Origin: Puniceicoccaceae bacterium
GTDB taxonomy: Bacteria; Verrucomicrobiota; Verrucomicrobiia; Opitutales; JAFGAQ01
Assembly: GCA_028285755.1 (NCBI GenBank)
Contig: JANQOQ010000004.1
Coordinates: 260,720-324,719 of the forward strand
Direction: 5' to 3'
Length of the DNA stretch: 64,000 nt
Shown here: positions 35,857-45,221 of the stretch, piece after piece
Layout of the letters: every line of letters starts with the position of its first letter
Numbering within the stretch: the first letter of the stretch is position 1
The notes under the pieces: generated by a model
What the model saw: only the letters and a program-made list of their open reading frames with translations
Told to the model about the DNA's origin: nothing
Database searches by the model: none
Position numbers and translations under genes: made by a program

Positions 35857-38800
35857 ATGAAAACACCCAAAAAGCTCTCACGGATATTCCTCCTTCTGGC
35901 ATTATTCTCGTTGCCTTTAAATGCATACGCTTCGCTCGAGTGGCAAATCAAAGTTTTTAAAGAATCACTAAATTACTTCGATCAGCAATATCCTGGCATC
36001 ATCGATGAGGGATCAATCATCGATCAATTGAACTCTATCCAAACAGAAGATGAAAAAGCAGCGGCACACGCCCTGAATGCCCTCAGAAAACAAGTTTTTT
36101 TAAAGCATCCAAAAATCGCTTCCGGGAATATCCTATTTGTCCAAATCCCTACGGATGTCCTTAAGACACAATCCGGCCTTCTGCAAAATAAGATCGGGCT
36201 CATGGAGACCCACCTATCCTTAAGCAGCATACCCAAAGATGCCCCATCCGGTTCTATTGAGCAAATGTCAGTCCGGGAGGGTAACCTTTCTCTGTCCACA
36301 TTGATCGAAGCCAATGAGAACGAGCCACTCTACGGCATTGATCTGCACTGGGATGGGCAGCGCTTCCTATTCTCACGCAGAGTCAACGACTACTGGGAGG
36401 TCTTCGAGGCAACCCTTGGCGGTAAGCTAACGATCCGGCAGGTCTCCAATGGAGGCCAATTCGCCATCGATTCCTATGACGCCGCTTACCTGCCCAATGG
36501 TAAAATTGTCTTTGGCTCCAATGCACCCATCCAGGGCGTCCCCTGCTGGCACGGGCATCCCAACATGGTCGCAAACCTCTACCTGATGGACTCCAACGGG
36601 GAGAACATCCGCCAGATCACCTACGATCAAGGCCACAACGCCCAACCCTATGTCTTGCAGGACGGGCGCATCATTTTCCATCGCTGGGACTACACCGGCA
36701 TGAACCGGGTATTTAATCAGTTTCTCATGCAAATGCGACCGGACGGCACCGACCAGCGCGTGCTCTACGGCACCAACACCTGGTGGCCGAATGGCACCTT
36801 TGCACACCGCCAGCTACCTGACAGTGAAAAAGTGCTGGGTATCGCAGGCGGATATCACGATACCGCACGCAGTGGTTATCTCGCAATCATCGACCCCAAT
36901 AAGGGCGACCGTGGCACAGAGCCTCTCACCACGATCGTCACCGGTACCCAACGTCCTCCTCAACAACCCGTTGCGGACTATTGGATTCGGGAGGTCTTCC
37001 CAAAATTCACCGACCCTTACCCCATCGATGAAGATTACTACCTCGCCAGCGTCGCCAGGGATCCTGACAATTTTCCCGACTACGAGCTCTGCCTCGTCGA
37101 CCGTTTCGGTAATATAACCCCCCTCGCCGCACCTAAGGATCATACGATACTTAATCCCATTCTCGTGGAATCCCGACCCACTCCTCATACCTTGCCCGAA
37201 AAAGTCGACCTTGAGCAAGATATGGCGAGCGTGTTCATCCAGGATGTTTACGCGGGCCCGGGCCTAAGCGGCGTACCTCGCGACGTTATCAAAAAAGTGC
37301 GCGTCATCGCCTACAATTACGGATTCCCCACACTTGCTGGCATTGATAAAATCGGCATGTCCGGCCCGTGGGAGGTCGTCGAAATTCTGGGAGAGGCGAA
37401 TGTCTATGAGGATGGCTCAGCCCACTTTAAAATTCCGGCAGATACACCGGTTGCTTTTCAAATGGTCGACAAATACGGCCAGGCCGTCCAGCTCATGCGC
37501 ACCTGGACGACCGCAATGCCCGGCGAGCAAATGAGCTGCATCGGCTGCCATGAAAACAGCACCCTGGCACCCCTGCCCAAGCAATCTCAGGCACTGCTCT
37601 TTCCCCCCGAAGACCTCACTCCCTGGCATGGACCCGCAAGGCCCTTCGATTTTGAGGTCGAAGTTCAGCCGGTTTTAAACCAGAATTGCCTCAGTTGCCA
37701 CAACGGCACGCAGGACCTGGTAGATCTTCGCCCGAGATCCCTGGCACCTGAGTATAAGGGTCCGATCATGTCCTTCTACGATCGAAATCGTATGCACGAG
37801 GATTATCTCCAATATACAGACGGTGAAAGGCGCGCAGACTATTCACCCGCCTACGAAACCCTCATCAAATACATCCGTCGCGTAGGTGTGGGCGATACCG
37901 TCTCCTTATTGACTCCCGGCGAGTATAAGGCAAACACCACACCCCTCTTTCAACTGCTGCAAAAAGGGCACTACGATGTGCAATTAACCCGGGAAGATAT
38001 GGAGCGCCTCTCCACTTGGATCGACCTCAACGGCCCCTATCACGGTTCCTGGCTGAATGTATATGACATGCCACCTGCGGACGGCCATTACGAGAGACGT
38101 TATGAGTTCCGCCAACGCTACGGCAGCAAGCAGCCGCGCTACGATCAGTCTGAACTCAGCGAAGTCCAGCTCCCTGAAAATTTTGAGATCCAAAAAACCA
38201 GCGGTGCTTTTCAGAATATCGAAGAACAACCCACTTTGGAACCCATAGAGTTTATCCAGCCAACCCCCAAATGGGTCACCAAACAAGTCCGGGAAATAAA
38301 AATTGCCGAGGGGGTTAGCTTGAGTTTCCTGAAGGTGAATCCGGGCACATTTACGATGGGTAGCACCGAGGGGAGCCTCGACGAAGTTCCGCTGCGAGAA
38401 GTTGAAATCAAGGAACCGTTTTGGATGTCCCAAACCGAAATCAGCAACAAAGTATTCCAGGCCTTTAAAGCCGAACATGATAGCGGTTACCTTCAAAAAC
38501 GCCACGACAACCGACCGGATGATAAAGGCCTGGCACTCAATCGTCCGGACCAGCCTGTCCTGCGAGTTTCCTGGGAAGAGGCCATGGCTTTTTGTGAATG
38601 GCTCAGCGACAAAACAGGCATCCCATTCACCCTGCCCACCGAAGAGCAGTGGGAATACGCATGCCGCTCCGGCAAGGACACCCCCTACTTCTATGGAAAT
38701 GCCGCCAATGATTTCTCAGCATACGCCAATTTGGCCGACTATTCATTTGCCAGAGACGGTGTGACCGGTCGCTCACGCAACAGCCAATTCTTCAGCACTG

Positions 38801-39135
38801 CAGCCGACGTCGAGATGCTTAACAGCCACCTCGTGGATCTTTCCGATACGCGCTTCCGGGACGCCTTTATCGGCACAGCCCCGGTCGCGCATTTTGAAAG
38901 TAATCCATGGGGAATGATCAGCATGCACGGCAACGTGGCCGAGTGGACTCTCTCCGACTACGTGCCACATCCGGACTCCAACTATACCCCATCCGATGAA
39001 TCCCTCAAGGTCGTCCGCGGGGGCTCCTTCAGCGATACCCCGAAACGCAGCACTTCGAGCTATCGTATCGGCTATCCCGAATGGCAAAAAGTCTATAACG
39101 TCGGCTTTCGCATCATCAGCAACGATACCCTCTAA
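35857..39135 (+). CDS. Secreted WD40-like/cytochrome c/FGE-like fusion protein
   Basis: 1092 aa with a signal peptide (cleavage near AYA at 25). Residues about 150-480 are beta-propeller-like (GIDLHWDGQRFLFSR, LMDSNGENIRQIT). Two haem-binding sites follow, CIGCH at 561-565 and CLSCH at 611-615. From about 818 to the end is an FGE/SUMF1-like domain (VNPGTFTMGSTEGS, LPTEEQWEYACRSG, MHGNVAEW, VVRGGSF, VGFRI). As in the protein at 3803-5494 the catalytic cysteine pair of true FGE is missing. The cytochrome part resembles hydrazine-synthase-alpha-like proteins widespread in this superphylum. Probably a periplasmic redox enzyme or carrier. Confidence 0.88.
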   Translation: MKTPKKLSRIFLLLALFSLPLNAYASLEWQIKVFKESLNYFDQQYPGIIDEGSIIDQLNSIQTEDEKAAAHALNALRKQVFLKHPKIASGNILFVQIPTDVLKTQSGLLQNKIGLMETHLSLSSIPKDAPSGSIEQMSVREGNLSLSTLIEANENEPLYGIDLHWDGQRFLFSRRVNDYWEVFEATLGGKLTIRQVSNGGQFAIDSYDAAYLPNGKIVFGSNAPIQGVPCWHGHPNMVANLYLMDSNGENIRQITYDQGHNAQPYVLQDGRIIFHRWDYTGMNRVFNQFLMQMRPDGTDQRVLYGTNTWWPNGTFAHRQLPDSEKVLGIAGGYHDTARSGYLAIIDPNKGDRGTEPLTTIVTGTQRPPQQPVADYWIREVFPKFTDPYPIDEDYYLASVARDPDNFPDYELCLVDRFGNITPLAAPKDHTILNPILVESRPTPHTLPEKVDLEQDMASVFIQDVYAGPGLSGVPRDVIKKVRVIAYNYGFPTLAGIDKIGMSGPWEVVEILGEANVYEDGSAHFKIPADTPVAFQMVDKYGQAVQLMRTWTTAMPGEQMSCIGCHENSTLAPLPKQSQALLFPPEDLTPWHGPARPFDFEVEVQPVLNQNCLSCHNGTQDLVDLRPRSLAPEYKGPIMSFYDRNRMHEDYLQYTDGERRADYSPAYETLIKYIRRVGVGDTVSLLTPGEYKANTTPLFQLLQKGHYDVQLTREDMERLSTWIDLNGPYHGSWLNVYDMPPADGHYERRYEFRQRYGSKQPRYDQSELSEVQLPENFEIQKTSGAFQNIEEQPTLEPIEFIQPTPKWVTKQVREIKIAEGVSLSFLKVNPGTFTMGSTEGSLDEVPLREVEIKEPFWMSQTEISNKVFQAFKAEHDSGYLQKRHDNRPDDKGLALNRPDQPVLRVSWEEAMAFCEWLSDKTGIPFTLPTEEQWEYACRSGKDTPYFYGNAANDFSAYANLADYSFARDGVTGRSRNSQFFSTAADVEMLNSHLVDLSDTRFRDAFIGTAPVAHFESNPWGMISMHGNVAEWTLSDYVPHPDSNYTPSDESLKVVRGGSFSDTPKRSTSSYRIGYPEWQKVYNVGFRIISNDTL

Positions 39136-39147
39136 TCAATAGATGAC

Positions 39148-40902
39148 ATGAGAGCTTTATGCATCTTTCTAAGCCTGACCCTCGGAGCAAATTTGACCTG
39201 GAGTAGCACCTACCGCTCTCCTGCAGACATTGCATACGACATTGCTAGTCAATCTCTGTTCATCGCTGAAAAGGAGGGCCAAAGCCTGGCACAACTTTCC
39301 TTAGATTCGAATGCCATTCAGCGCATGGACATCCCCGGTAGCCCCACTGGCATCTCTCTCCATGAGGACAGCCTATGGTTGACCTACCTGAATGAGCAAA
39401 GCATGGGCTTTTTGGCCAAAATAGACTTTAAGGGGCAAAAAATCAGCAACACACTCGAGCTTAATTACGGAGCCATACACCCCTTGTATGATCCCGAATC
39501 CCAACGGATCTACGTGCTTAATAAATTTGCCGGCACGCTATCGGTGATTGATGCAAATACCCTCCGGCTACTCTCCGAGATTGCAGTGAACCGTATGCCC
39601 GTAAGTGCAGCGCTAGAACCATCCTCAGGTCACCTCTTCATCGCCCATCTTTTGCCGGACATGGCTTCGGACCTGGATGAAGTCTATGCAACGATTTCCG
39701 TTATGGATACAGATACTTTGGAGATCGTAGAGAGAGTCCCGCTTCCGGTAGGGTCTACAGCCGTGCGTGACATTAAGATGGACCCACAGGGAACCCACCT
39801 CGTTGTATCGCATGGGCTGTCCCGTTACCAGTTACCCGTCAACCGGCTCGACCGCGGCTGGATCATCACCCACGCCATCAGCATCATAGACCTCAGAAAG
39901 CAATACGCAGTCAAAACTCTGCTCCTCGATGACGTCAACCGCGGAGCTCCCGCCCCCTGGGGCATCGCTTTTAGCGAAGATGGCAAATACCTCGCCGTAG
40001 CTCTATCCGGCAGCCATGAAGTAAGTTTGATCGACTACGAAGGCATGATCGAAGAGCTGGATTACGGCCACACCCAGCTGGCTACCGTAGCCCCTTACCG
40101 CAAGCGTCTGGCTACCCAAGGCCTGGGACCCCGTGCAGTCACCTTCGCAGGAGGCTCCCTCGTCGCGGCAAACTATTACTCGGATACACTCACGGCTTTC
40201 AATATCACTCAGGTCGATAAACTGGGTAGCGTAACCCCCCTAACCGACTCGATCGCCACCCCCTCTCTCGCAAGAAAAGGTGAAATCATCTTTCACGACG
40301 CCACCTACTCCTATCAAAACTGGGCCTCCTGCACCACCTGCCATGTAGACAGCCGGTCCGACGGTCTCAACTGGGATCTACTCGGAGACGGTATGGGCAA
40401 CCCCAAAAACACCAAAAGCCTGCTCTATTCTCACCAAACACTTCCCATGGGCTACGACGGCAGCCGCCCCCAGATCGAAGGCTCCACCTTCAACTCATTC
40501 AAATTCATACTCGAGTATGAGCCTACAAAGCAAATCACCGATGCCGTAGATGCCTACATACAATCGCTCAGGCACATCTCCATCCCAGAGAAAGGTGCCG
40601 AGGATGAAATCGCCCTCGGGCACGATCTTTTCCATGGCAAGGCCGAGTGCTATCAATGCCACAGCGGAGAATATTTTGCCGATACTCAAATATACGAAAT
40701 GGACAACGCCGGCCCCAACGACCACCAGAGCGCATGGGTCACCCCCACTCTCTTTGAAATGTGGCGCTCCGGCCCCTATCTGCATGACGGCCGTGCAAAC
40801 ACACTCAACGAAGTTTTCGACGACCCGGGCCACCGCGAATTCACTCACGAGCTCAGCCCTCGCGAACGCCAGCACCTTGTCACCTACCTCAAATCCATTT
40901 AA
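39148..40902 (+). CDS. Secreted YVTN beta-propeller plus di-haem cytochrome c (MauG-like)
   Basis: 584 aa with an N-terminal signal peptide. Residues about 20-350 form a seven-bladed-type propeller (IYVLNKFAGTLSVIDANTLRLLSEI and similar repeats). Two haem motifs follow: CTTCH at 395-399 and CYQCH at 501-505, with LHDGRANTLNEVF near the end, the pattern of di-haem cytochrome c peroxidase/MauG relatives. 12 nt after the cytochrome/FGE fusion, so the two are made together. Likely periplasmic electron transfer or peroxidase-like oxidation; substrate unknown. Confidence 0.9.
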   Translation: MRALCIFLSLTLGANLTWSSTYRSPADIAYDIASQSLFIAEKEGQSLAQLSLDSNAIQRMDIPGSPTGISLHEDSLWLTYLNEQSMGFLAKIDFKGQKISNTLELNYGAIHPLYDPESQRIYVLNKFAGTLSVIDANTLRLLSEIAVNRMPVSAALEPSSGHLFIAHLLPDMASDLDEVYATISVMDTDTLEIVERVPLPVGSTAVRDIKMDPQGTHLVVSHGLSRYQLPVNRLDRGWIITHAISIIDLRKQYAVKTLLLDDVNRGAPAPWGIAFSEDGKYLAVALSGSHEVSLIDYEGMIEELDYGHTQLATVAPYRKRLATQGLGPRAVTFAGGSLVAANYYSDTLTAFNITQVDKLGSVTPLTDSIATPSLARKGEIIFHDATYSYQNWASCTTCHVDSRSDGLNWDLLGDGMGNPKNTKSLLYSHQTLPMGYDGSRPQIEGSTFNSFKFILEYEPTKQITDAVDAYIQSLRHISIPEKGAEDEIALGHDLFHGKAECYQCHSGEYFADTQIYEMDNAGPNDHQSAWVTPTLFEMWRSGPYLHDGRANTLNEVFDDPGHREFTHELSPRERQHLVTYLKSI

Positions 40903-41109
40903 ATTCGGCCTAAGTTAAGCGAGCTTCATCGACATTGCTCGGTCTCAACATTCCAGCGAAACCCGCTGAAAATAATTCAACTTCAGCATTTGATTCCCGT
41001 GTTTATCTGTGACAATATCACAACAATGCTCAAATAAGCTTCATTACCAGGGCTTCCTTAAGCTAGCATTGAACGCAACACAGCAACTAACTTTTTGCCA
41101 TCTTACATC

Positions 41110-42510
41110 ATGAGTATTAACCGACGTGATTTCATCAAAACCTCAGGAGGCCTCGCACTCGGCTTCGCAGGCTTGCGCGCCTTTGTGCATGCAGGCAGCA
41201 CTTCCAAACCAACAATGCTCATTAGTAAGGGATACGGCCCGCTCATGCCGGACCCCAATAAGGTTTTTGACCTACCCAAAGGTTTCAGCTACAAAATCCT
41301 GGCTACCAAAGGCCAAACCATGGACGACGGCTTTATACTGCCTGCGATGACGGATGGCATGGCTGCGTTTCCTGGCACCGACGGCAAAATCATCCTGGTG
41401 ATCAACCATGAAAATAGCGACGACTCAGACCCCAAAGACGGCCCCTTTGGAGAAAAAAATGAGCTCTTCACGGATGAACTGCACGATAAAGTCTTCGATA
41501 AGGGAAAGTCTAAGCCCATGCTCGGCGGCACTTCGACGCTGGTTTACGATCCGAAAAAGCAGGAAGTGGTTAAACATTACCTGAGCCTCGCAGGCACCGA
41601 GCGTAATTGTGCGGGCGGCCCAACCCCTTGGGGCAGCTGGATCACCTGTGAAGAGACTACCACCCTGGCAGGTGATGACTGGCTGGAAGACCATGGATAC
41701 AATTTTGAAGTCCCGGCCAAAGAAGATATCGGGCTCGTAGATCCCGTACCGCTAAAGGCAATGGGACGTTTTCGCCACGAAGCCGTTGCAATCGACCCCG
41801 CGACCTCGATCGTGTACCAGACTGAAGATACCGGCAACGGCCTCATCACCCGCTTCATCCCCAATGTTAAGAAAAAACTGCACAAAGGGGGCAAACTCCA
41901 GGCACTCGCAATAAAAGGGATGAAAACCTGCGATACCCGTAATTGGCCCGATCTCAAAGCACCCAAATTCCCTGCCGGCGAAGCGCTCGACGTAGAGTGG
42001 ATTGATCTCGAAGATGTCGAATCCCCCAACGAGGACCTGCGCCTCCGCGGTCAGGAAAAAGGAGCCGCAATCTTTGCACGCGGAGAAGGCATGTGGTATG
42101 GCAATGATGAAATTTATTTTGCCTGCACCAACGGTGGCCCTGTGCTGGAAGGCCAAATATTCCGCTACAAACCCAGCCCCTACGAAGGCACCGAACGTGA
42201 GGCCGAGCAACCTGGCAAACTTGAGCTCTTTGTAGAGAGTGAAGACGCCGAAATCCTCTCCAAGGCGGATAATCTCACCGTAGCAAACTGGGGTGACCTT
42301 TACATCGCCGAAGACACTTATGATGCACGCTTCTGTAAGCTTGTGGGCGTCACCCCGGAGGGTGCCTGCTACGACTTTGCGCAAAACTCCTACAACTCGT
42401 CTGAGCTTGCGGGCGTTTGCTTCTCACCCGATGGGCAGACTATGTTCGTCAATATTCAGGTCACCGGGCATACCCTCGCCATTACCGGCCCCTGGGACCA
42501 AAAAGCCTAA
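41110..42510 (+). CDS. Tat-exported PhoX/DUF839-family protein
   Basis: 466 aa from the ATG at 41110. Twin-arginine signal NRRDFIKTSGG. The body matches DUF839/PhoX: MLGGTSTLVYDPKKQEVVKH, TPWGSWITCEET, GRFRHEAVAIDP and AGVCFSPDGQTMFVNIQ. PhoX members are calcium/iron-dependent alkaline phosphatases, but this short form may only share the propeller. 207 nt after the cytochrome gene, so it may have its own promoter. Confidence 0.88.
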   Translation: MSINRRDFIKTSGGLALGFAGLRAFVHAGSTSKPTMLISKGYGPLMPDPNKVFDLPKGFSYKILATKGQTMDDGFILPAMTDGMAAFPGTDGKIILVINHENSDDSDPKDGPFGEKNELFTDELHDKVFDKGKSKPMLGGTSTLVYDPKKQEVVKHYLSLAGTERNCAGGPTPWGSWITCEETTTLAGDDWLEDHGYNFEVPAKEDIGLVDPVPLKAMGRFRHEAVAIDPATSIVYQTEDTGNGLITRFIPNVKKKLHKGGKLQALAIKGMKTCDTRNWPDLKAPKFPAGEALDVEWIDLEDVESPNEDLRLRGQEKGAAIFARGEGMWYGNDEIYFACTNGGPVLEGQIFRYKPSPYEGTEREAEQPGKLELFVESEDAEILSKADNLTVANWGDLYIAEDTYDARFCKLVGVTPEGACYDFAQNSYNSSELAGVCFSPDGQTMFVNIQVTGHTLAITGPWDQKA

Positions 42511-42568
42511 CATAATTATCCATCCCCCTACTTGCAATCATAGGAGTGTAATCATACAATAAATCATT

Positions 42569-43306
42569 ATGAGCATTACCCTTAATCAAGTCGTAGTAAT
42601 CACCGGAGCCAGTAGCGGAATTGGAGAAGCCACCGCACGTCTCTTAGCCCAAAATGGAGCAAAAATTGTCGCAGTCGCACGCCGCAAGTCCCGTCTGGAT
42701 CAGCTGGTCAATGATATTAATGCCGCCGGAGGCCAAGCGATTGCCATCGAAGCCGACGTGACGTCCATCGACGATATGAACATGGCTGCCCAAACCGCCA
42801 GGGATACCTACGGGAGCCTGGATGTCTGGGTGAACAATGCCGGGGTGATGCCTCTCTCCCCTGTTGAGATGAATCGTCTCGACGAATGGAATTGGATGGT
42901 AGACGTAAATATCAAGGGAGTTCTCAATGGCGTTGCTGCAGCCCAACCCATCATGCGTGCTCAGGGCAGCGGTCAATTTATCAATGTGAGCTCGGTAGCG
43001 GGCCACCTCGTGTTCCCGGGAGCCGCCGTTTATTGTGCAACCAAATTTGCCGTCCGGGCACTCAGCGAAGGGATCCGCATGGAGTCAGATGGTTCCATCC
43101 GCGTTACCAATATCAGCCCGGGTGCTGTCAAGACCGAGCTTACTGATCATATTGGAGTACCTGAAGTCAAAGAGGGGGTACAGGCTTTCGTGGACATTGC
43201 GATCGATGCAGATGCCGTAGCCAGAGCCATCCAATATGCCGTTGAACAACCTGCAGATGTGGACGTCAATGAAGTCATCATACGCCCCTCCAGGCAGGCT
43301 CTATAA
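42569..43306 (+). CDS. Short-chain dehydrogenase/reductase
   Basis: 245 aa. ITGASSGIGEATARLL cofactor loop, NNAGVMPLSP, active-site Ser in INVSSVAG and YCATK with the Tyr/Lys pair. Resembles the YdfG/serine-dehydrogenase-type oxidoreductases with broad specificity. 58 nt after the PhoX-like gene on the same strand. No pathway link is evident. Confidence 0.92.
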   Translation: MSITLNQVVVITGASSGIGEATARLLAQNGAKIVAVARRKSRLDQLVNDINAAGGQAIAIEADVTSIDDMNMAAQTARDTYGSLDVWVNNAGVMPLSPVEMNRLDEWNWMVDVNIKGVLNGVAAAQPIMRAQGSGQFINVSSVAGHLVFPGAAVYCATKFAVRALSEGIRMESDGSIRVTNISPGAVKTELTDHIGVPEVKEGVQAFVDIAIDADAVARAIQYAVEQPADVDVNEVIIRPSRQAL

Positions 43307-43361
43307 AGCGAACAATAGTTTGCCTGGCGAATTTACTTCAAAATATATTTTTAAACTCGGT

Positions 43362-45113
43362 TCAATCCGTCTTCTTACCGATTGCGCGGATTAATACCGC
43401 CGCAGAAATAGGAAAAAGCAGAAAGAATATCCAGGGGGTAAGCCCAAAGAGCGCCACTAAGCTATACCCGGTGAGGCTGGCCAAAACCATCGTCGCAACC
43501 GCATACGGCAGCTGAGTGCCAACATGATGCAGGTGGTCGCAACCGGTAGCGACTGAGGAAAGCACAGTCGTATCTGAAATAGGGCTACAATGATCGCCAA
43601 AAATAGCACCATCCAGCACCGCAGCCGCAGTTAACACAAAGAACGTCATCTGCATGGGGTCGCCCGCTCCCAGCTCCCAGACAAAAGGCAGCATGATCGG
43701 GATCATCACACCCATCGTGCCCCAGCTCGTGCCAATGGCCATTGCCATCCCTGCCGCAAGCAGGAATGTCAATAGAGGCACCGTAGCCACCGGCAATGCA
43801 TCACCGACCAGCGAGAGCATATAATAGCTCGTGCCCAGCGAGTCGCAGATGCTTTTCATCGCCCAGGCCATCACAAGAATAAAAATGGTCACCCCAAGTG
43901 TTGGCAGCGATGCGCCATATGCTTTAGTCGCCTGCCAGGGGTTCAACAACCGTTGAACAACCGGCAGGAGTATCGCTACAACACCTCCTGCAATGGCTGC
44001 CCAAAAAAGCACAAGGGGCACCCCCGGCCCGCCGTCAGGCAAACTGGGATCGTAAACTACAATACCAAAGATCTCGCGCAAACCCGCCGCTGAGAAAAAT
44101 TCAACCGGCAGGCCATCCCGCGTAAGTCGTTGCCAACCGACATAGAGGATTCCCCCAATGAGGCCAAACATCACTACAGCCAGTGGCACCACAGCGTTCC
44201 ACCAACGGTGAGGAATGCCGGGCGGCGGCTCCATACTCTCCGAACGCTCCCTCAATAGCGGGCGAGCATCATCCGCGATGACTTTTCCGGTAGAGCGGGC
44301 ACGCTCTTCGGCCCTCAACATAGGACCAAAATCCCGTTGCATAAATACGATGAGCGCCAGGAAGATCAGCGTACCCCAACAGTAAAAACGTACGGGCAAC
44401 ATCTGTATAAACAGGGCATACCCCCCCGTTTCCAGTCCCAGGGATTCTGCTGTCGATCCCAGCAACCATACCTCATAGGCAATCCAGCTCGAAATAATCG
44501 CCACCCCCGCAATGGGCGCTGTGGTAGAGTCGACCAGATACGCCAGCTTTTCCCGGGATACACGCCATTTATCTGTCAAACTCCGCATCGTTTGCCCCAC
44601 TACGATGGTATTGGAGTAGTCATCAAAAAATATCATAAACCCCGCACCCAAAGTTGCCGCTTGCGCACTTTTAGCACCTTTCGCAAAGCGCGAAAACAGT
44701 TGAACGAGCCCCTGTATGCCCCCGCTTTTGTAAAGCACATGCACCATGCCCACCAGCGCAAAAAGAAACCCGAAAATATAGAGCGAAAACTGGCCCAGCA
44801 TGTTGACGATTATAAACTGATTCAACGCATCCGGAATAAAAACGAGCGGATTATACCCAAAACTCAAGAGAGCTCCGACCAGAAATGCACAGCTTAATGC
44901 GACCACTAAGGAGCGAAAACAGACTGCAATCACCACGGCGACTAAAGGCGGCATAAGCGATGTCCAGTGCCCCTGCCCCATCGCTGCACTATCGGGCAAC
45001 GGCCCGGTTGGCAACGCCCACAATAACAGACAGATCGCCGCAAGCCCAGCAACACACCATATCCAGCGTTGCGGGGAACGCCACAGGGATATCAACGGGG
45101 AGTCTTCAGTCAT
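43362..45113 (-). CDS. NhaC-family Na+/H+ antiporter-like membrane protein
   Basis: 583 aa from the ATG at 45113; a TTG at 45158 is in frame. About twelve to fourteen membrane spans. NhaC family blocks: FFDDYSNTIVVGQTMRSL, SWIAYEVWLLG, GTSWGTMGVMIPIMLP and AVLDGAIFGDHCSPISDTTVLSS. Exchanges sodium for protons, or takes up an organic anion in some relatives. Isolated in context; it would fit a marine sodium-based physiology. Confidence 0.92.
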   Translation of the reverse strand: MTEDSPLISLWRSPQRWIWCVAGLAAICLLLWALPTGPLPDSAAMGQGHWTSLMPPLVAVVIAVCFRSLVVALSCAFLVGALLSFGYNPLVFIPDALNQFIIVNMLGQFSLYIFGFLFALVGMVHVLYKSGGIQGLVQLFSRFAKGAKSAQAATLGAGFMIFFDDYSNTIVVGQTMRSLTDKWRVSREKLAYLVDSTTAPIAGVAIISSWIAYEVWLLGSTAESLGLETGGYALFIQMLPVRFYCWGTLIFLALIVFMQRDFGPMLRAEERARSTGKVIADDARPLLRERSESMEPPPGIPHRWWNAVVPLAVVMFGLIGGILYVGWQRLTRDGLPVEFFSAAGLREIFGIVVYDPSLPDGGPGVPLVLFWAAIAGGVVAILLPVVQRLLNPWQATKAYGASLPTLGVTIFILVMAWAMKSICDSLGTSYYMLSLVGDALPVATVPLLTFLLAAGMAMAIGTSWGTMGVMIPIMLPFVWELGAGDPMQMTFFVLTAAAVLDGAIFGDHCSPISDTTVLSSVATGCDHLHHVGTQLPYAVATMVLASLTGYSLVALFGLTPWIFFLLFPISAAVLIRAIGKKTD

Positions 45114-45221
45114 ACGATCAAACCAGCAGTAAGTATGCCTTAAAAAAGAAAGCTTCAATCGACACCAGTGTCTAGCTCATTATAGCTACCGAGCAAGCAT
45201 ACAGTCCAACAAAACCAGATG

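Noticed and set aside
37741-37755. GAGTATAAGG-type matches inside coding regions (for example near 37750 and 37920) as further regulatory sites
   Set aside because: They lie within a gene and share only six to seven bases with the TTTTGAGTAT motif.
3803-39135. Formylglycine-generating enzymes that activate sulfatases
   Set aside because: Both FGE-like domains lack the catalytic cysteines and no sulfatase is encoded in the window.
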